Notes: generated from the sequence alone by a model not told the origin. Counted from the first letter of the stretch, positions 20,616 through 34,245 are shown. The stretch: 64,000 nt of DNA from Arabidopsis thaliana (GCF_000001735.4 NC_003070.9:6572001-6636000); one strand, 5' to 3'. Made by a program: numbers and translations.

Positions 20616-21235
20616 TATTATCAGTTTCTTAGGATTGTTAATGTTCTTCTGTAAATGCTCAAAAATGGATTTTACACCATTTCTTTCTCCTTTTCAAATC
20701 TTTTATCGTTCATATTTTATTATGAAGGTCAACAAAAATGGAACCAAGGCTAGATTCTAAAAGTTTTGATTCGTTTACATCATTATTCATTTTACAATCT
20801 AAATCATGTGAGTTATTATAATTTTTTGGATGTGATCATTGTGGGAACATAATTCAAAACCTTATGGATGGGAAAAAGCTAACAACTTATGTTTTGTATA
20901 TAACCTCTACTAGCAAACAACAAATTTGGAAAACAATGATTAAATCATATCACATTGAGGGTCCAAATGATTGTAGCGGTTAAGACGGACAAATCTGTTT
21001 ATGTTTGTAGTGTTGAGGACTCAAAAAAAAAAAACTCATTGCTGACCAACTACAAACCGCTTTTACATACAAATAGAGTTGCTCCGCAATGGTTTGTTGT
21101 CTACCCTAAAGATAAAGCGGATTAAACTGTTGACGGATTTGTCTACTCCGACCGTCATCACCATTCAAACTCTGAATAAAATTGTATTATTAGTCGGTTG
21201 TATCTAGACACCAAATCGACTAAAGAAAAGAAGTG
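20616..21235. other. Intergenic sequence downstream of CRK1
   Basis: AT-rich sequence with the CRK1 3' region. No gene, RNA or element end is recognisable before the tandem array that starts near 21236. Confidence 0.4.
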
Positions 21236-21780
21236 CATATGCATTTAAATAAAGTTGAAAATAGAGCAAAAATTGTCGACGAAAAAGAAGAGAAAAATAT
21301 CATGTGACATTTTTGAAAGATAAGAAAAAAATTGTATTATTAGTTGCATATGCATGACGCTAGAAATAGAATCTACCAAATATTAAATGCATATGTACCA
21401 AAAAAAGTGCAAATGCATTTAAATAAAGTTGAAAGTGAAGCAAAAGTTGTGGATATGAAAAAAGAGAAAAATGTCATGTGACATTTATAGAGAATAATAA
21501 TAATAAAATAATTGTATTATTAGTTGCATCATTTAAGTAAAATTGAAAGTGAAGCAAAAGTTGTGGATATGAAAAAAGAGAAAAATGTCATGTGACATTT
21601 ATAGAGAATAATAATAAGAAAATAATTGTATTATTAGTTTGGGTAGACATAAAATCTACCAAATATTTAATGCATATGTACAAAAAAAAGTACATATGTA
21701 TATAAATAAAGTTGAAATTAAAGTAAAAGTTGTGGATGAGAAGAAAAAAGAAAAAATTATGAAATATATATAGAGAATAA
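21236..21780. repeat. Array of four diverged ~115-180-bp AT-rich units
   Basis: Each unit runs ATTTAAATAAAGTTGAAA..., AGCAAAAGTTGTGGAT, GAGAAAAATGTCATGTGACA, TATAGAGAATAATAATA and TTGTATTATTAGTT. Copies begin near 21241, 21418, 21530 and 21705. Copies 2 and 3 are nearly identical with a 114-base period (GAAAGTGAAG at 21431 and 21545); the first and last are more diverged. CATATGCAT-like palindromes recur between units. The following 21780-22870 is AT-rich without recognisable genes, though GATGTGACATGAGAGA-type text suggests further decayed copies to about 21960. Confidence 0.8.
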
Positions 21781-21789
21781 AAAATGCAC

Positions 21790-23559
21790 GGTAGAATAAA
21801 ACAATAATTCATATAGAGTAAAAAGATAAAAATATGATGTGACATGAGAGAGATTTAATTATTTTTTGGCTAAAGATGAGTAAGAAAAGATAAAATGAGA
21901 TATTTTTAGAAAAGTAATAATTTCTAGTGAGAAAAAAATAAAAGTATGATGTGAGGTTAGTGAGATTTTTTTTTTTTTTGATGGAAATGAGAAAAAGTAA
22001 ATGAGGTAGTTTACATTTTATTACTTAGTGTGACATGTTTGACACGCCTTCTATCCAAAACATAAGCGTTTTTTTGTCTTTAATCAAAAATAAACCGTTT
22101 CAAATCACTAACTCTCGATTGTCAACAAATGTAGTTTTATTCGCTTTCTAGTGATCACGTCATTCACTTTAGTTCATTAAGATCAAACAGAAAAGAGGAT
22201 TTTTGAAGACCATCACTACCACAAATTAACTATTAACTGTTCAAAAACATTTGACTTTCATAATGCTATGGTACAATTTGCTCAACATTTGGGTTAATAC
22301 AAAAAAAAAGTAAGACTAATGTATATTTATCCTTTTTGTTGGTCATCAATAACATCATCATTAGAAATATTTAATATAATTTATTATAGTGTATATTACT
22401 GTGGGTTTATTTTTTAAAAAGAGAAAAATATAAAATCTGATTTTTTTGGTTATATACTAAATTATTTTTGAATAATAAAATTTAGTTTTTATCAACTAAA
22501 TATACAGTTTTCACTAATTTTTAAATTTTTTAACACTATTCAGTATAAACCAACAATGTTTCCAATAGAAATTGATATTCGTACCATTACCTTTTATTTG
22601 TACTCTTATTTTCAATATGCACCACGAAATCAAACAAAATCACTATAACTAGTATTATTATTTTTTTTACCGACTATTATTCTTAGGGATGGTTCGTTAT
22701 CACCATTGAATCACCATTGAAACCCTTTATATTATCGCAATCGAAGCCACTGAGGGAGGTTTTACATCTCACCAATATTGTTTTACCTTTTTGGTAATTG
22801 CAATATCAAAAAAAAAAATTTGGTAGTTTTCAACTAATATTTATAGGAGAAAAAAAACTTAGGTGGGCCCACATTGTTCTTCCCCAACTTCTTCCCCTGG
22901 AAGGCAAATAAACCCTTCCCTCTCCATTTTCCCACCATCCTCTCCTTTCTCTCAACCTCTCCGCCTCGGATTCCGCCCTATCTCCCTTTCACCGCCTCAG
23001 ATTCGACTCTCTCTCTCTCTCACAAATTTTTGATCTATTTCACTCTCCTTGTCGTGGCTTTGTTTTGACCGGAACATTATTCCGGCAGCTACCCAAGACC
23101 TCACTCCTCGACTATTTAGTTTCCTCGCTGTCACTATCTCAACGCCGGAGGAAAAACTTAAACAAAGAGTGATAGGTCGAAGTGACACCGGTGTTGTAAT
23201 CGGTAAACCCAGAAGAAGCCCTAAGAGTACCGTCGATTTTTGTGCTCTTATCTTCTTCTGCTCAATCTATTTCGCGCACATTGTACAGTGGAAAGTAACA
23301 GTAGCTTTGCATGAGCCTGATTTTCAGGTAAACTTAAAATCCCCTCTCTCTCGGCCTCTGTGATTCGTTATCCCCTAATTTTATTATCTAGGTCGTTTTA
23401 GCTGAGTTTGAGAGTTTCGTTACTTGGATTGTTCTAGCAAGTGAGGTTTTGAGGAATTTCTTAGGGTTCGTACTCAAAAGAAATACGAATTCTGGAATTT
23501 GTGATCTGTGATCTCTCTGAATTTCGTTTGTTATGTTGCTTCCTTCCAGATAAACAAAG
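21790..23559 (+). other. Intergenic DNA, then 5' leader and leader intron of MORC6
   Basis: From 21790 to about 22860 no gene is visible. From about 22870 the sequence becomes C/T-rich (CTCTCTCTCTCTCAC at about 23005), typical of a plant 5' leader. A leader intron is likely from GT 23328 (TTTTCAG/GTAAAC) to AG 23549 (CCTTCCAG), placing the non-coding exon immediately before ATAAACAAAG and the start codon at 23560. Open frames at 22874-23068 and 23049-23363 lie in this leader and are not convincing proteins. Confidence 0.55.
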
Positions 23560-26500
23560 ATGAGTCACGATAGAAGTGTTAACGTTTCGCATGATGCTGT
23601 GATTGCTAAACCCGAGCGTGGCACTATGCTTCAGAGCTTCTCACCTAGGAGCCATGGTTCTAAAGGATATTCTCTACCTCAAGATTCAGAAGAAAATAGA
23701 GGATCAGTCGGCCAAAGTGCTGGTCAGAGTAGCACTAGTGTCGTTGATCAGGTCCGGTCGCCAGCTGATGATGCTGGTGTCACTTCTTCATCCACCATAT
23801 GTCCAGCTCCTGTTTGTAGGCAATTTTGGAAAGCTGGAAGCTATAATGATGAATTGAGTTCAAAGTCTCAGCAGCCAAGTATGCTATATTGCTACTTATC
23901 TATTATCACTTACTTTTATCTTACTCTTTGCTTGCATGAGTTTGCTTTTCTCTTTGGAGGTTATACTGTTTTGAGTTATATCCGCCAGAATACATCGTCT
24001 CCTTTGCCTTTTTTTTAATGGTTCTTGACTTATGTTTTGCAGATGGAAAAAATTATCTTCATGTGCACCCTATGTTCCTTCACTCCAATGCTACCTCACA
24101 TAAATGGGCTTTTGGAGGTATGCTTAAACAATTTTCCTTCTTTTGTATGTGTTATTCAAGCGTTTTAACAAGACTTATTTGCTTCTCTCTATCTGCAGCT
24201 GTTGCAGAATTGCTTGACAATGCTGTTGATGAGGTGCGTCCTTTCTTCTGATGTGCTTTATGTTTTGATCTGACTACCTGCTTGTTCATTACTGCAAATT
24301 ATTTGAATAAGACTCCTTAGAACCTTGTTTCTACAAATCTTAATGTCTTTGCTTAAGCAGAAATGTTTTGAATCTTAAAATTCTTGAATACTAAATATAT
24401 TCTTGATAGAGAACTTTTCCCTTCCGGAACCCAAGTGCTTACTTTCTGAGTCCATTCTGTCATTTGTTTAATTAAGGTGGAAGTGTGCCTAAATATTTGT
24501 AGGTAATGGTTCTGGATGATAATCTATTAATATGTTTTGTGCTCTGCATCTTCATCACCCTATAGATCCAAAATGGGGCCACTTTTGTCATTGTAGATAA
24601 AACCACAAATCCAAGGGATGGTGCAACAGCTTTGCTAATTCAAGGTAATTTTGCATGACGTTTCTTGGATTAAAAATTCCGTCCCAATTCACAAGGGGGA
24701 GTATGCAAAAGAAAGACTTTCTAATCATCTCTGCATAAAACTTTCAGATGATGGTGGTGGGATGGATCCTCAGGCAATGCGGCATTGTATGGGTTTTGGA
24801 TTCTCAGATAAAAAGTCGGATTCAGCCATTGGAAGATGTATGAATCTTTCGCTTCATTCTCTAAACTCTTTATCTTTAGTTATGATTCTGCAACACATAT
24901 CTCTGATTCTCATTTTGCATTACATACCATTAGTTATGATTTTGAAACTCAGATCTTTAATTATGATTCTGCATCTCACCTTCATTATTATCTTTAGATG
25001 GAAATGGTTTCAAGACCAGCACAATGAGACTTGGGGCAGATGTCATCGTCTTCAGCCGCCATTCGAAGAACCAGTGAGTGGTCATTGTTGGTTATCCTAT
25101 GCGCTAATGTTCTAACAGTTTTCCATCCAGTTATCTTTCTAAACAAGCAATTGTGCTAAATTTTTTCTATTCCATCTGACTAGAACATTGACACAAAGTA
25201 TCGGGCTCCTTTCTTATACATACCTGACACGTACAGGCCATGATAGAATAGTTGTTCCCATTGTGAGTTTTCTTCTCTCACACATATTAATGTACCTTGT
25301 TTTTCTATAATATAACCGTGTTACCTTATGAATATTCAGTTGGATTACGAGTTTAATGCTTCAGCTGGCGAGTTCAAGACATTGCAAGACCGAGAACATT
25401 TTATATCCAGTCTCTCTATTCTACTAGAATGGTCTCCATTTTCAACAGAAGCAGAACTTTTGCAGCAGGCAAGGCCAATTTTTTTTTTTTTTTTTTTTTA
25501 ATTTTCTCCATGCAACCCATTTTGTCTACACTCTATACATTCTGGTTACTTGGTTTGAAATTTGGGGTCTTTCATGAGTGTGATATTCCTTGGCATTGTA
25601 CTAATTATAAAAGCTTTTGATGAGCTTTAAGTTCTGTATATAGTAATTTGATCATAACCGTGAAAGCATCCATGATTGCTCTCCATTTTTGGATGTTGTC
25701 GTCTAAGGTAGTATCCTTCAAGATATGGATGAATGAATGCTCAGATAAGACTAGAGCAATTCATTGGAGACTTTAGTGTGCGCTTAAATTAGGCCCCTAC
25801 ATGTTGGTCAATTCTCTATTTGTGTTTGCCCCATTTAATAAAGTTTTTCCCTTTATTTGATATGTTGCCAAGTTCTTCTCTTCAATGACCATTACTCTTT
25901 TTTATTTGTATCAGTTTGATGATGTTGGACCACATGGGACAAAGGTTATCATCTATAATATGTGGCTCAACAGTGATGCTAAATTGGAATTAGACTTTGA
26001 TTCGGTTGCAGAGGTGATATTCTTGATCTTTGCTATCTTTGTTCTTCTCTTCGTTCCCAAGTATTATTATTTAATTGAGATCTTGTTTCTTTCCTTGTTT
26101 TTTTTGTAGGATATTCTCATTGAAGGAAGCATAAAAAAAACTGGATCTAAGATTGTGAATGATCATATTGCCAGCCGGTTTTCTTACTCTCTTCGTGTGA
26201 GCTTCTATTTCTATTTGTCAATAATGTTTAGGGAACTGTGTATGCTTATGTTCATGTGCAAGTGGTTATGGTGATATTGAATCATACATGTATGTGTGAA
26301 TGTACTCATGAATACTCTTGGGAAATACGTAATACACATAGACATAGAAAATGCTGCAGATTGCTGTATATCCGAAAGAAATACTTGTGCAACTGTGTTT
26401 ATACTAAACCTAGATAACTGGCATGCAACTGAAATCCTTTCCGCTGCTGATACCTTTGTGCAGGTTTACCTATCTATATTATACTTGCGGATTCCTGAGA

Positions 26501-29159
26501 CTTTCAAGATAATTTTGCGTGGTAAGGTTGTCGAACATCATAACGTTGCTGATGATCTCATGCATCCGCAGTACATCTTGTATAAGCCTCAGGCTGCTGG
26601 ATCTGAAGAGGTGCGTAAAGTATCTGTAGGCTTTTGTTTTTCTTCGTTTAAAACTTCTTAGTTTTTTTCCTTTCTTATGATTTGAATCTCGGTATTCAAT
26701 GAGCAGGCTTTAGTTGTAACGACGATTGGATTTCTGAAAGAAGCTCCCAAAGTAAATCTTCACGGGTTCTGCGTTTATCACAAAAACCGCCTTATTATGG
26801 TGAGTTTTGAAATATTAAATATGTTATAGTTCACATTTAGTGGAAAAAGGATTCTCACAGACTGGGATATTAGTTATAATTTTGTTGTTGGACCTCTCTA
26901 CACTGAACCTGGCATGCAGATTTATAGGTATTTTGAAAAAAAATCTTCTTAACTCGAAATTTGCCTCAGAAATTTTCTTACCCCAGTTAAAGACTACACA
27001 ACTCAGTATCATGTCATGTTTCTATCACAAATTCTACACACACAATCTTGTATGTTACTGTGACCTTATCTCATTTGCTTTGCTCTTTTCAGCCATTTTG
27101 GCAGGTCATAAATTATTCAAGCAGTCGAGGAAGAGGGGTTGTTGGTAAGAAACTGCAAAATGGATCAATCAATATCACAAGACATGTCCACTGATTTGTT
27201 TTTTTTGTAGCACACTTCTTTGATGGGTGAATTTATGGTAAGTTGTATATGTTTCCAGGTGTTCTAGAAGCTAATTTTGTTGAGCCAACCCATAACAAGC
27301 AGGATTTTGAGAAAACTGTTCTTCTTCAGAAGCTTGAAAACCGTTTAAAGGAAATGACGGTGGAGTATTGGTAATTTCCTAAGCCTCATCTTTTTGGTAG
27401 CTGTTGTGTTCCTACTTTTATATATTCCTTCGCCAAAGTATATAATACAGAGTTTTCCTAGTGTATGGTAAAAGACCATATAAGATATATTGTTCTCTTG
27501 CTGAGCATGGGGAGTTCTGTCTTTTGATTTGCCTCTAAAAGTTTCCCTATTACCTCTGGATTGGCTTGTATCAATTCCCAGCGTTTCTTACTGCTTAATG
27601 TGATTAAAAATCTTTAATAGGAGCTGCCATTGTGTGTTGATTGGGTATCAAGTAAATAAGAAGCCTCGTCTTCAGATACCTCAAAAAGTTCAACCTGCCG
27701 GTAGACAAGCATTAAGTCCTCCTCCAGGCTTCCAAGCAGTTTTTCCACAAGGAAATACAACATCTCTCCCTAGAGTTTCAACTCAGCCAGGTAAATGTAA
27801 CTAAAACTTGAACCGTTATGTAAGTGGGATCATAGTTAGTCTTTGACTTGAACAAAACTAGAGTTCTAATATTGGACTGCCCGGTCTGACCTGGATTGGT
27901 CCAGGACTATGCCCAAATTAAGAAACATGAAAATGATAGTGCTGTGAATGCTCTATATAGTGACTGCAACTTGCCGCTTTTTCAACTCACTTACTTAAGA
28001 AAATAGAACAAAATAATCAATATCATCTTACTGTAAAGCTGACACACTTTTCCAAACTGATTGCAAGTGCTTCTGCTATCATTTTGTTGGACGTCGTTTT
28101 GTACTGTATATTTCCCCGAACTCTCTCTGATGCTGACTTATGATGGTTTCATTATTATTGCAGTGCTGTTGGAGAAGAGGAAAGAACATCCTGATTCTGT
28201 TGCAAGTGCAGCGTTAAAAAGAAAGGTTGGGAATGATGACTTTACTGTCCCGGGGCATATTCGGGTTGAACAGGTACCTCAATATATGTTTCTTCTCTTT
28301 GATTTTCTGTGCAACATGTTTAACCCCAATACCTAGAGATGCTGACAAAACTGTGGATATTACTGACTAGAGTTTCATCTAAGCGCTGTTTGTGATAAAA
28401 TATGACATTTCTCTTATGTGATAGCCCATGCACATGTGCCCACATAGAAAACATGATAGTAACTTTAGTTTGTGACTGCATCTACCCATTCCGTTTCTCT
28501 AACTTCATTGTCTTTTGCACTCTGAAGTTTATTCATGGATCAGCAAGTCAGTCACAAGATATTGAAACTGTCAAGTTGATGGAAGAAAACAAGAAGCTCC
28601 GAGCAAAGTAAGATAAATTATGTAATATATATTGCCAATTTCCGCATTTGTTTGTGATTTCTGCCAGAAATTTATTGTATTTCTTATACTCAGATGTTTG
28701 GACCGCAAGGTGCGAAGTCAGAACCTTGAAGTCAAGGTATATCCGTCGTACATTAACAACCCTTATTTAGTACTTGTATCTTTCATTTGCTTAGGTGGTT
28801 TTGACTTACCATTGTTCCTGCCTAATCCCAATCTCCTCTAAAGAAATCAGATATATGGAGCTAGTTTAGCAACTAGCTTATTGGCAATTTCCATCAATCA
28901 CTTTAGTAGAAATACTAAATATCACCATAGGTTCCTCCATATACCGTTGAATGAAATACAACGATGAGTTTAAGTCATATGATTGCAGAAACGATCTTGA
29001 TTTTGTGGTGATACAATTTGGGTGTTTTTTTTGTCTGCGCAGGCCATGAATCTTAGGAGTGAGCTCGAGAACTATAAAAGTGAGTATGAAAGGTTAATGG
29101 TAGAGCTACAAGCTTTGGATTTGGTGAAAGACGAGCACAGAAGAAATGTAAATACGTAG
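23560..29159 (+). CDS. MORC6: GHKL ATPase MORC6 (DMS11)
   Basis: MORC6 is a nuclear GHKL ATPase needed for RNA-directed silencing and heterochromatin condensation. Nineteen coding exons: 23560-23878, 24043-24117, 24199-24233, 24566-24644, 24748-24837, 24998-25073, 25184-25262, 25340-25468, 25915-26013, 26110-26196, 26464-26610, 26707-26799, 27093-27144, 27259-27370, 27621-27790, 28164-28273, 28528-28607, 28694-28736, 29043-29159. They give 1992 nt, 663 residues, the known size. ATPase motifs are AVAELLDNAVDE (Mg-binding Asn), DDGGGMDP and GRYGNGFKTSTMRLGAD. The S5-like half follows (FDDVGPHGTKVIIYN, NRLIMPFWQV). A basic linker (EKRKEHPDSVASAALKRK) and C-terminal coiled coil (VKLMEENKKLRAK, LRSELENYKSEYERL) end the protein. 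The intron after exon 8 uses a GC donor (CAG/GCAAGG at 25469); the others are GT-AG. A T21 tract lies in that intron (25479-25499). Confidence 0.96.
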
Positions 29160-29816
29160 AAACTTCCTCTGCACTTAAAAAAACACTCTTTTTTGGCTGG
29201 TCGTATCCATCTTCTAGGTATGAAAACTAGAGATCCTTAGTTTATGGGCTGTCTCGGAAAGACAAAACAAAATGTGTAAAAACAGGATTCATGTTTATGA
29301 ATCTTTTTGTCTAGAAGATTCAGCAAAGTTATGGAAAATATATAACTTTCTAAAATTTTTAGTTTTACTCACAAAAACTCTTTAAACTAATGACCATGAC
29401 TTGGCGCTGTGTCACCGACCATCCGAGAGTAATAACGAGTTTTGGTAATTAGTTTCCAGCGGTTACAATATAGTGAGAATCATCACTAATAAAAAACGTT
29501 ATTATTTCTGTAACTGGTTTGCAAATTTGTAATCCGACCATTGACTATTCATAACTATTCTACAATTGTATAGCAATCCCAGCAATTATTGTTTAATCAT
29601 AATAACTCCACCTACGTATTCTGATCATAAAGTCTTTGATTTGGTTAGACCATATTACCAAAATACTAAATGAGGAAATAATCTCTGCCAATTAAAAACA
29701 TAAAACCAAGAAAAATAACAATAATCCAGCCAAAAGTAAGTGTAAGTGATACGTCACAGCTGATGATACCAACAACCACAATACGCGCATGGAAAGCCCA
29801 TGAGCCAACGGCTAGT

Positions 29817-30038
29817 CACGTGAGAGCGCACAAACATCCATGACATTTTACCGTTGAACAACGTTAAAGGGCTAAATCAGATGCTTCAACCACATTCCAC
29901 AATACGTTCTCTTGCCACGTGACGATAAATGATTCGTTCACATGGATTTCATAAAAATGAATGAGAATGTAGCTGATTCGCGCCACTTTGTCGGCATGCT
30001 CAAGTGACTCTAAACCGTTGGATCTCAATCGCGCCAAA
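29817..30038 (+). promoter_or_regulatory. G-boxes and E2F-like site before the VWA-protein gene
   Basis: In the intergenic region (29160-30269) CACGTG occurs at 29817-29822 and 29916-29921, and GCGCCAAA (complement TTTGGCGC, an E2F-like core) at 30031-30038. The downstream start codon is at 30270. Motif presence is seen; use is unproven. The rest of the interval, 29160-29800, shows only AT-rich sequence and the MORC6 3' end. Confidence 0.35.
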
Positions 30039-30269
30039 AAAGGAAAGGGGTAGTTTCGTAATTAACCGAATTTAGATTAAATTAAACGAATTAGTGACAA
30101 ATTATGCGCTGGAAAAAATAGTCGACTCTGATTGTCTGTCTGAAGAAAGAAACCGAATCGATTCAATTTCAACGTCTCGTCCTTCAATTTTCGTTTTCCG
30201 AGAAAATTTAGGAAAGAAAGAGAAAGAGAGGGCAGAGACAAAAATTTCTTCGCCGTCTGAGTGGGAAAG

Positions 30270-33200
30270 ATGGCGGAGGATTTCGCTAGAGCGGTAGACG
30301 ATGGGCTTAAACTCGCGAAACGGATTTATTTCGGCAAAGACCGAGCCGTTGCGGCGCCGAGACCACCTGCTCCGATGGACAGATCTTCCACTACGCAGCC
30401 TTACCTTCCTACAGCACCTATGGTTTACGCCGTTATACCCGACCCGGGAATTGTGGATAACCCGGATTTGCCTAGCTATCAGCCTCACGTGCACGGCAGG
30501 TGCGACCCACCGGCTTTGATTCCTCTGCAGATGAATTCGATTGAGCTGGATGTTGATTGTTATCTCGACACGGCTCTTGTTACTGTCACCGGATCGTGGC
30601 GGGTTCATTGTGTTATGGGAAGCAAGAGATGTGATTGCCGAATTGCTATTCCCATGGGAGAACAGGTCTGTCGTGTTTTTTTTTTCCCGGGAAAATTGAG
30701 ATTTCTCGTAATGAAATCAGTTCACTGTTAGGGTTTGAAGATAAAATGTGGAATTGGGGATATGTGTAGGGTTTGTTTATAAGCTACAATGTTTTTGTTT
30801 TCACAAACTAATATAGTAAAATGGCTGACAGGGATCAATACTAGGTGTTGAGGTTGAGATTCCTAGAAAATCGTACACAACGCAGTTGATCACAGCAGAA
30901 GATGGAAACGAATTTGAGAAAACGGCACTACCTGAAACTGGTGGCTTTTTGAAACCTAACATTTTCACTCTTACTATACCACAGGTGATTTGGAGTTAAA
31001 TGTTCTTCCTCTTGTGTTTTTCTTTATTCTTCATTCTGATTATGTATATCGTTTCTGTTCTTGTTTTCAGGTTGATGGAGGTACCAATCTCTCTATCAAG
31101 ATGACTTGGTCTCAGAAGTTGACGTATAACCAAGGGCAGTTTTTTCTTGATATTCCTTTCAACTTTCCTGAGTATGTGACTCCTGCGGTAAAGAAAATCT
31201 CAAAAAGAGAAAAGATTTACTTGAGTGTTAATGCTGGTACTGGAACAGAAGTTCTCTGCAAAGGATGCAGTCATCAACTAAAGGTTTGATTTTATAGATT
31301 TTTCTGAATACACTCCATAATATTTCAATTTTTTTGCTCTATCATTTTAACTCTTATTCCTTTCTTTTATTACAGGAGAAATTGCGGAGTGCAGGGAAGT
31401 TGAGGTTTGCATATGAAGCAGATGTTTTGAAGTGGTCGAACACTGACTTTAGCTTTTCTTATACGGTATTGGCTTTAACTGGTGGTGCTCCAACTTCGCG
31501 TATGCACTTGCAAAAAATTTGGATTGAATTTAGTTGTAAAGAGTGCTTATGCTTTTATTTGTTTTCTAATAAATCGTAGGCCTCCTCAAGTAATATAGTT
31601 GGTGGACTTTTCCTTCAATCTGCGCCTGTTCACGATGTTGATCAGAGGGACATATTTTCTTTCTATCTTTTTCCAGGAAAGCAGCAAAAAACTAAGGTTT
31701 GATTTTTAACTCTTTCTTTTCTCTAGCAATAAATTCATTTGCATTTTAATCTTAAGTTTTGTTTTGTCAACTTTAGGCATTCAAGCGGGAGGTAGTATTT
31801 GTTGTTGACATAAGTAAAAGTATGACTGGAAAACCTCTCGAGGATGTAAAAAATGCGATATCTACAGCTCTATCTAAGCTTGATCCTGGAGATTCTTTCA
31901 ATATTATCACTTTCAGCAATGATACTGCTCTATTTTCGACATCAATGGAGTCAGTCACTTCTGATGCTGTTGAAAGAGGCATTGAGTGGATGAACAAGAA
32001 CTTTGTCGTCGCAGATGGTACAAACATGCTCCCTCCCCTAGAGAAGGTCTTTCCGCCACTCATTTGTAGCTTAACATTTTGGTGATTATATCCCCTCTGA
32101 TTGAATCCTGACATTAATTCGGCTAACTTTGTTCAATACTTTCAGGCTGTGGAAATGCTTTCAAATACTCGTGGCTCTATTCCTATGATCTTCTTCGTAA
32201 CAGATGGGTCTGTTGAAGATGAGAGACACATTTGTGATGTAATGAAGAAACATCTAGCTAGTGCTGGATCAGTGTTTCCTCGGATACACACTTTTGGGTT
32301 AGGTAAACTTTTCTCCAAGGTTTTGATGTTAAATAACCCGGATCGTTTTATTTACCTTTTCGTTTTTGGATTCTTTGCAATATTTCAGGTGTATTCTGTA
32401 ATCACTACTTCCTGCAAATGCTTGCAAATATATCCTGTGGCCAGCACGAATCAGTTTATAATACAGGTGAAACTTTGACTCTGTTTGGTGAATTAAAGGA
32501 AAAAGTTAACATCTGTAATATAGTTTCTTAAACAATGTTCTTCTTCTTTGATGTCCAGATCACATTGAGGAAAGAATGGACAAACTGTTTACAAAGGCTT
32601 TATCCACCATTCTTGTTAATATAGCAATTGAGCCCCTTCAGAGTCTAGATGAAGTTGAGGTGTGCCTCTATGCTTGCTTGACTTTTCTGGGATTTTTGTT
32701 TCCTTCCGATTCTGTGAAGTTGATGCCTAAAACTGAAACTGTTACCTGTGACTACAATAATAGGTATACCCTTCAAATATTCCGGATCTGACGTCTGCAA
32801 GTCCATTGATGATATATGGAAGATACCGAGGAAAGTTCCCCGAGAATGTGATAGCCAAAGGTCTGCTAGGAGATTTGAGCAGCTTTTCGACAGACTTGAC
32901 TGTACAGAGTGCAAAAGACATGCCTCTTGATAAAGTAAGATCTACGTCCTGCTCAGTATCATTCCTATGGAGCTTCTTTCGATAAAGACTTCTGGGTTTA
33001 TTCATAATTCATCCTTTTCCCTAAATTTTAATGTTCAGGTATTTGCAAAGAATGTTATTGACTTGCTTACTGCTGAGGCATGGTTTTCTGAAGATAAACA
33101 GCTAAAAGAGAAGGTTTGTCTACAATTCACTTCCCCCACTGCCTCTTTCAGGATTTGCTTCTTCATTTTGCTTTATCTTCTTCGCAGATTGCTAAACTAA

Positions 33201-33766
33201 GCATCCAAACCGGCGTACTATCCGAGTATACTCGAATGATCCAATTAGAGAACACAGAAGAATTGAAACCCAGCGAAACTGGCGGAAAGAAAAAGGTAGG
33301 TACTACTCATTTATATATCTAGAAGTTATGAACTAAAATCGCCACATTCAAGCAAAACCTAGTGATTAATTCTGTTCCAGAGGACCAATCCAGACTCATT
33401 ATAACATATATTCACTAAATATTTCAACAGACAACAAGCAACGGCGAGAAACAGAAGATGATATCAAGAACGATCCCGCTACAAAGCCTTGGGATAGGAT
33501 TTGGGGATAAAACAGCCACCAGAGAGAATGTTCCGCCAGGATTTGGCGAGCAGAAAGCTCCTGATGCTGCTGAGAAGTTCGTCAAGGCTGCTTCGAGCTG
33601 TTGTGTCTCCTTGTGCAACAAATGTTGCTGCATGTGTTGTGTCCAATGCTGCTCTAAGCTCAATGATCAATGTGTCCTTGTCTTCACACAGCTCTTCACA
33701 GCGATTGCTTGCATCGCCTGCTTTGAATGTTGCTCAACTGTTTGCTGTTCTGGAGACGATGGGTAG
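30270..33766 (+). CDS. Inter-alpha-trypsin inhibitor heavy chain-like VWA protein with Cys-rich tail
   Basis: Thirteen exons, all GT-AG and phase-consistent: 30270-30665, 30832-30984, 31071-31283, 31376-31465, 31580-31696, 31777-32046, 32146-32302, 32389-32466, 32559-32659, 32764-32934, 33039-33113, 33188-33295, 33431-33766. The protein is about 754 residues. The N-terminal part has a beta-rich VIT-like domain (LDVDCYLDTALVTVTGSWRV). A von Willebrand A domain follows with the metal-binding DISKS in VVFVVDISKSMTGKPLEDV, GTNMLPPL and FFVTDGS. The end carries 17 Cys in about 50 residues (SLCNKCCCMCCVQCC, ACFECCSTVCC). No signal peptide is visible, so unlike animal ITIH proteins it is probably not secreted; the Cys tail could be acylated and bind membranes. 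The role is unknown. It matches the locus annotated as ITIH-related (At1g19110). Confidence 0.93.
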
Positions 33767-34245
33767 TTAGTTAAATTATAAAAAAAAATCGGTTTTGAAT
33801 TCGAGTGTAAAGCTTTAAAAGTTTCAAAGTAAGTTTGTACATTTTACATACACACTGCATGTAATTTCTGTACGGCCTGATCAAATATAAAAGCTGTGGG
33901 TTTTCTGTATAGTTGCTACAGGGAAGAGAGTGTAAAAGAAGGGACAAATCCATGTGTTTCCTTCACAATTTACTCGATTTCGATCTCTTAAAATGGTCCA
34001 CATATTATAAGTATATAACGCAATTGTGGTGTACCAACAAAGTCCACAAAGATGGGATCAAGTGCTACAAAAATGGTGACTTGAAGTCGTAAGAAACTGA
34101 TATCGAGGGTGTATAGAAACTTGAACCCAATTTTCTAATCGCTGGCTTTTTGCTGGCTTCTGGGACTTGTGTTTACTGTGTCTTTAAAAACATGGGACCA
34201 CTTGATCATCTTTATCTCCTAAAGCTATTTCAAGAAGTAAAAGAT

